From contig OZ025872.1 of the NCBI GenBank assembly GCA_964019415.1, forward strand, positions 1,849,199-1,913,198: a stretch of DNA of 64,000 bases, read 5' to 3'. Within the stretch, counting starts at the first letter, position 1. Each line of letters starts with the position of its first letter. Source of the DNA: Ianthella basta (Eukaryota; Porifera; Demospongiae; Verongiida; Ianthellidae). A model generated the notes under the pieces. The model worked only from the letters and a program-made list of their open reading frames with translations, did not search any database and was not told where the DNA came from. A program made the position numbers and the translations under genes. Below, one piece after another: positions 52,461 to 64,000 of the stretch.

Positions 52461-53200
52461 CTTGCATGCTATGTCTTTGTATATTGTGTGTGCTCAGTAC
52501 ATGTGATTAATTGTGTAGTTAATTGTATAGTTGTGTATGTTTAGTGTGCAACATTGTGTGTGTGTGTGTGTGCGCGCAGTGTATGTACAGTGATGGGTAT
52601 GGTTGGTAGGTAGTGTGTGAGGTGTTGCAGTGTGTTGTCTGAGGTGGTCCTCTTCCATCAGCACCAAACACCTCAGAGCTATTGGAGACAACATTGACTT
52701 TACCTCCTCCTATTGTTGCTCTTCTAGGAACGTGATGATGAAGTTCTGGAAAGAGCAGTGGAGCCCAACACAAACACACCAATCCCCTCATCCACCCACA
52801 CAGAGGGGACACACACACAAACACACTCATGTACACTGTTTGAGTATACTTTGAATGGTTGTACTTCTGTGGAAGCAAGATGAGTAAAGGAGAAATGAAG
52901 AAGAATCTCTCTGTCTGTTTATCCTACGAAGGGGAGAGGTTACGTATGAGGTGTGAGGGACTGAATCAGAGTGCCTGACCACCTCTTGGATGACAGCTGG
53001 TGAGAGAAGAGTGTTGTGTCACACCTGTGGACTGATGGGTGCATACATGACACATATACACATGTATACATGGACACTACACAACACACACACAAAACAG
53101 ACACATGTAAAGGCACCTCGTGTGGGTACTACACAAAACACACACACAATATATATACACCTTGCTGGCCATCTCTATCAGTGTGTCTGCCTGGTTGATC
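51592..53200. other. Intergenic or UTR sequence between hypothetical and ankyrin genes
   Basis: Contains a GAT/GTGATG-rich imperfect repeat (51720-51850), a GT microsatellite (52403-52460) and CA-rich sequence near 53050-53160. A frame after cttctag at 52730 (ERDDEVLERAVEPN...) is a possible but unproved exon. Confidence 0.4.
52039..52044 (+). terminator. AATAAA, possible poly(A) signal of the hypothetical gene
   Basis: About 450 bases after the tentative stop at 51591. Confidence 0.35.
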
Positions 53201-53307
53201 AGGTAAATGATTGGTCGGTCGGTGCCTGATGCCTTGCAATTAGATAAAATAACTCGAGCGTGGCCATATTTTTCTAAAAAATGTCTGTGGCGCGCAAGTA
53301 TTTATCA

Positions 53308-53315
53308 TGACGTCA
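53308..53315. promoter_or_regulatory. CRE-like palindrome TGACGTCA before the ankyrin gene
   Basis: Perfect cAMP-response element consensus, within GC-richer sequence about 130 bases before a probable non-coding first exon ending at 53445 (ACCAG|gtaggt). Consistent with a promoter near 53300-53400. Confidence 0.45.
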
Positions 53316-54330
53316 TTGTCAGCATTGTTGGAATACCGAAGAAGTCACTCCGTAGTCACCGCGCCTGTTCTTCCTCTGCGGGGTCTGATCCCTGAGTCTT
53401 CTGCTCAGACTCAGAGTCTTCAGCTGTGTGGTGTGTAGAGACCAGGTAGGTGCACTACTAATTCATCGAGTGCTTGAGGGATTGCGCGAAACTGTCCACT
53501 CGTCCACTGTTTAACCTACCGGGATAGAACGAAAGTAACTCGCGCGTTCGAACAAAGAATGGCGAACCCCTCCTGATAATGTAGCACAGCAAAGGGCAGT
53601 TTTTACGATCCCCTACACGCTGAGTAAACTCATTACAAGGATAGCAGAGAATTTACGGGTATCGACAAGTTAAGTCACACGAATCACTGCTTCGATGGTG
53701 TCCTGACGCAGCTAGCTAACTCTTACAGTAAGGGAGGTGTGGCGCTAAGGACGTCAGTTGAAGCGTTGAATCTGTCGAGCAACGTTGCTAAACATTCGAG
53801 CGCTGTCGATGTTGTCCCTAAAATGAAATATTAAATCGTATGTTGCCCTCAAATCGACACGAAGTTAAAAGCTGAGTTGCCATTAGCTAAGCGCTTTGTA
53901 CACCAGGACTCTGTTTGCTGTGTGCACTAGGAATTGTGTGCTCAGCACAACTCCTAGTGTCACGTACATTTGACTGAACAATAGGAAATCTCCGGACACG
54001 AAGATGTGGAAATGTTCAATGTACTCTGACATCTAGAAACATTGTGCACACATCTTTAATTGCTCCTCTGGTGCATCATGGCCAATCAAATTCGCTTAAT
54101 CTTCGCTATTGATTAGTATTTCAAATTACTTCCATCCGCCATTTTGGCTGGATTTTTAAGTCAAACAAAATTTAATGAAGTCATCATGCTTTCCCTGTCA
54201 TAGCAGGATAGAGGTGATTTCTGTATGATCTGAACTAGCAATGTCTGCTTTTACTTCTTAGAGAAATATGATTATCTAAGCTTTGTAGTTTTTGCTCAGT
54301 GTGATGTCACATTTACCACCCTACTCCAGG

Positions 54331-63983
<9,653 letters not shown>

Positions 63984-64000
63984 ATATGGGATGTAGCTTG

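Overview
The window is animal nuclear DNA: spliced genes with GT-AG introns, metazoan families, long GT/CA microsatellites and many small inverted-repeat elements. Sponge is my best guess for the source, because of compact intron-rich genes and secreted tyrosinases with a vertebrate-type cysteine-rich N-terminus, but the sequence does not prove it. All assignments come from reading translations and comparing them with remembered family features; no search was run.

Layout. 1-3.2 kb: two convergent MABP-domain genes, one cut by the window edge (+) and one intronless (-) whose long tail is made of 444-bp tandem repeats. 4.8-6.75 kb: a four-exon nurim gene (-), an inner-nuclear-membrane protein. 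It is head to head with a very large gene at 7.2-48.9 kb (+) whose 44 exons I could chain in frame into a 2,117-residue CKAP5/XMAP215/chTOG microtubule polymerase. A 464-bp interval with an E2F-like site separates the two start codons.

CKAP5 intron 5 is 19.8 kb long and contains a same-strand array of intronless tyrosinase genes: four intact, one with a premature stop, and one orphan fragment. With them lie a broken non-LTR retrotransposon and several non-autonomous DNA elements. The copies are almost identical over the signal peptide, cysteine-rich region and most of the catalytic domain. They fall into three classes in a short block around copper site B, and two copies carry Leu-His where the others have His-His.

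Downstream of CKAP5 there is a weak hypothetical gene (about 50-51.6 kb), then a + strand ankyrin-repeat gene with a possible N-myristoylation start (54.3 kb to beyond the right edge). Two of its exons have been doubled by a 3-kb segmental duplication (56.9-59.9 and 60.9-64.0 kb).

The most unusual features are the tyrosinase array nested in a mitotic gene, its patchwork divergence around the copper ligands, and the way CKAP5 splice sites merge into microsatellites and minisatellites (a 294-bp GT tract starting at the exon 3 donor; pyrimidine minisatellites running into several acceptors). I found no RNA genes and no CRISPR arrays.
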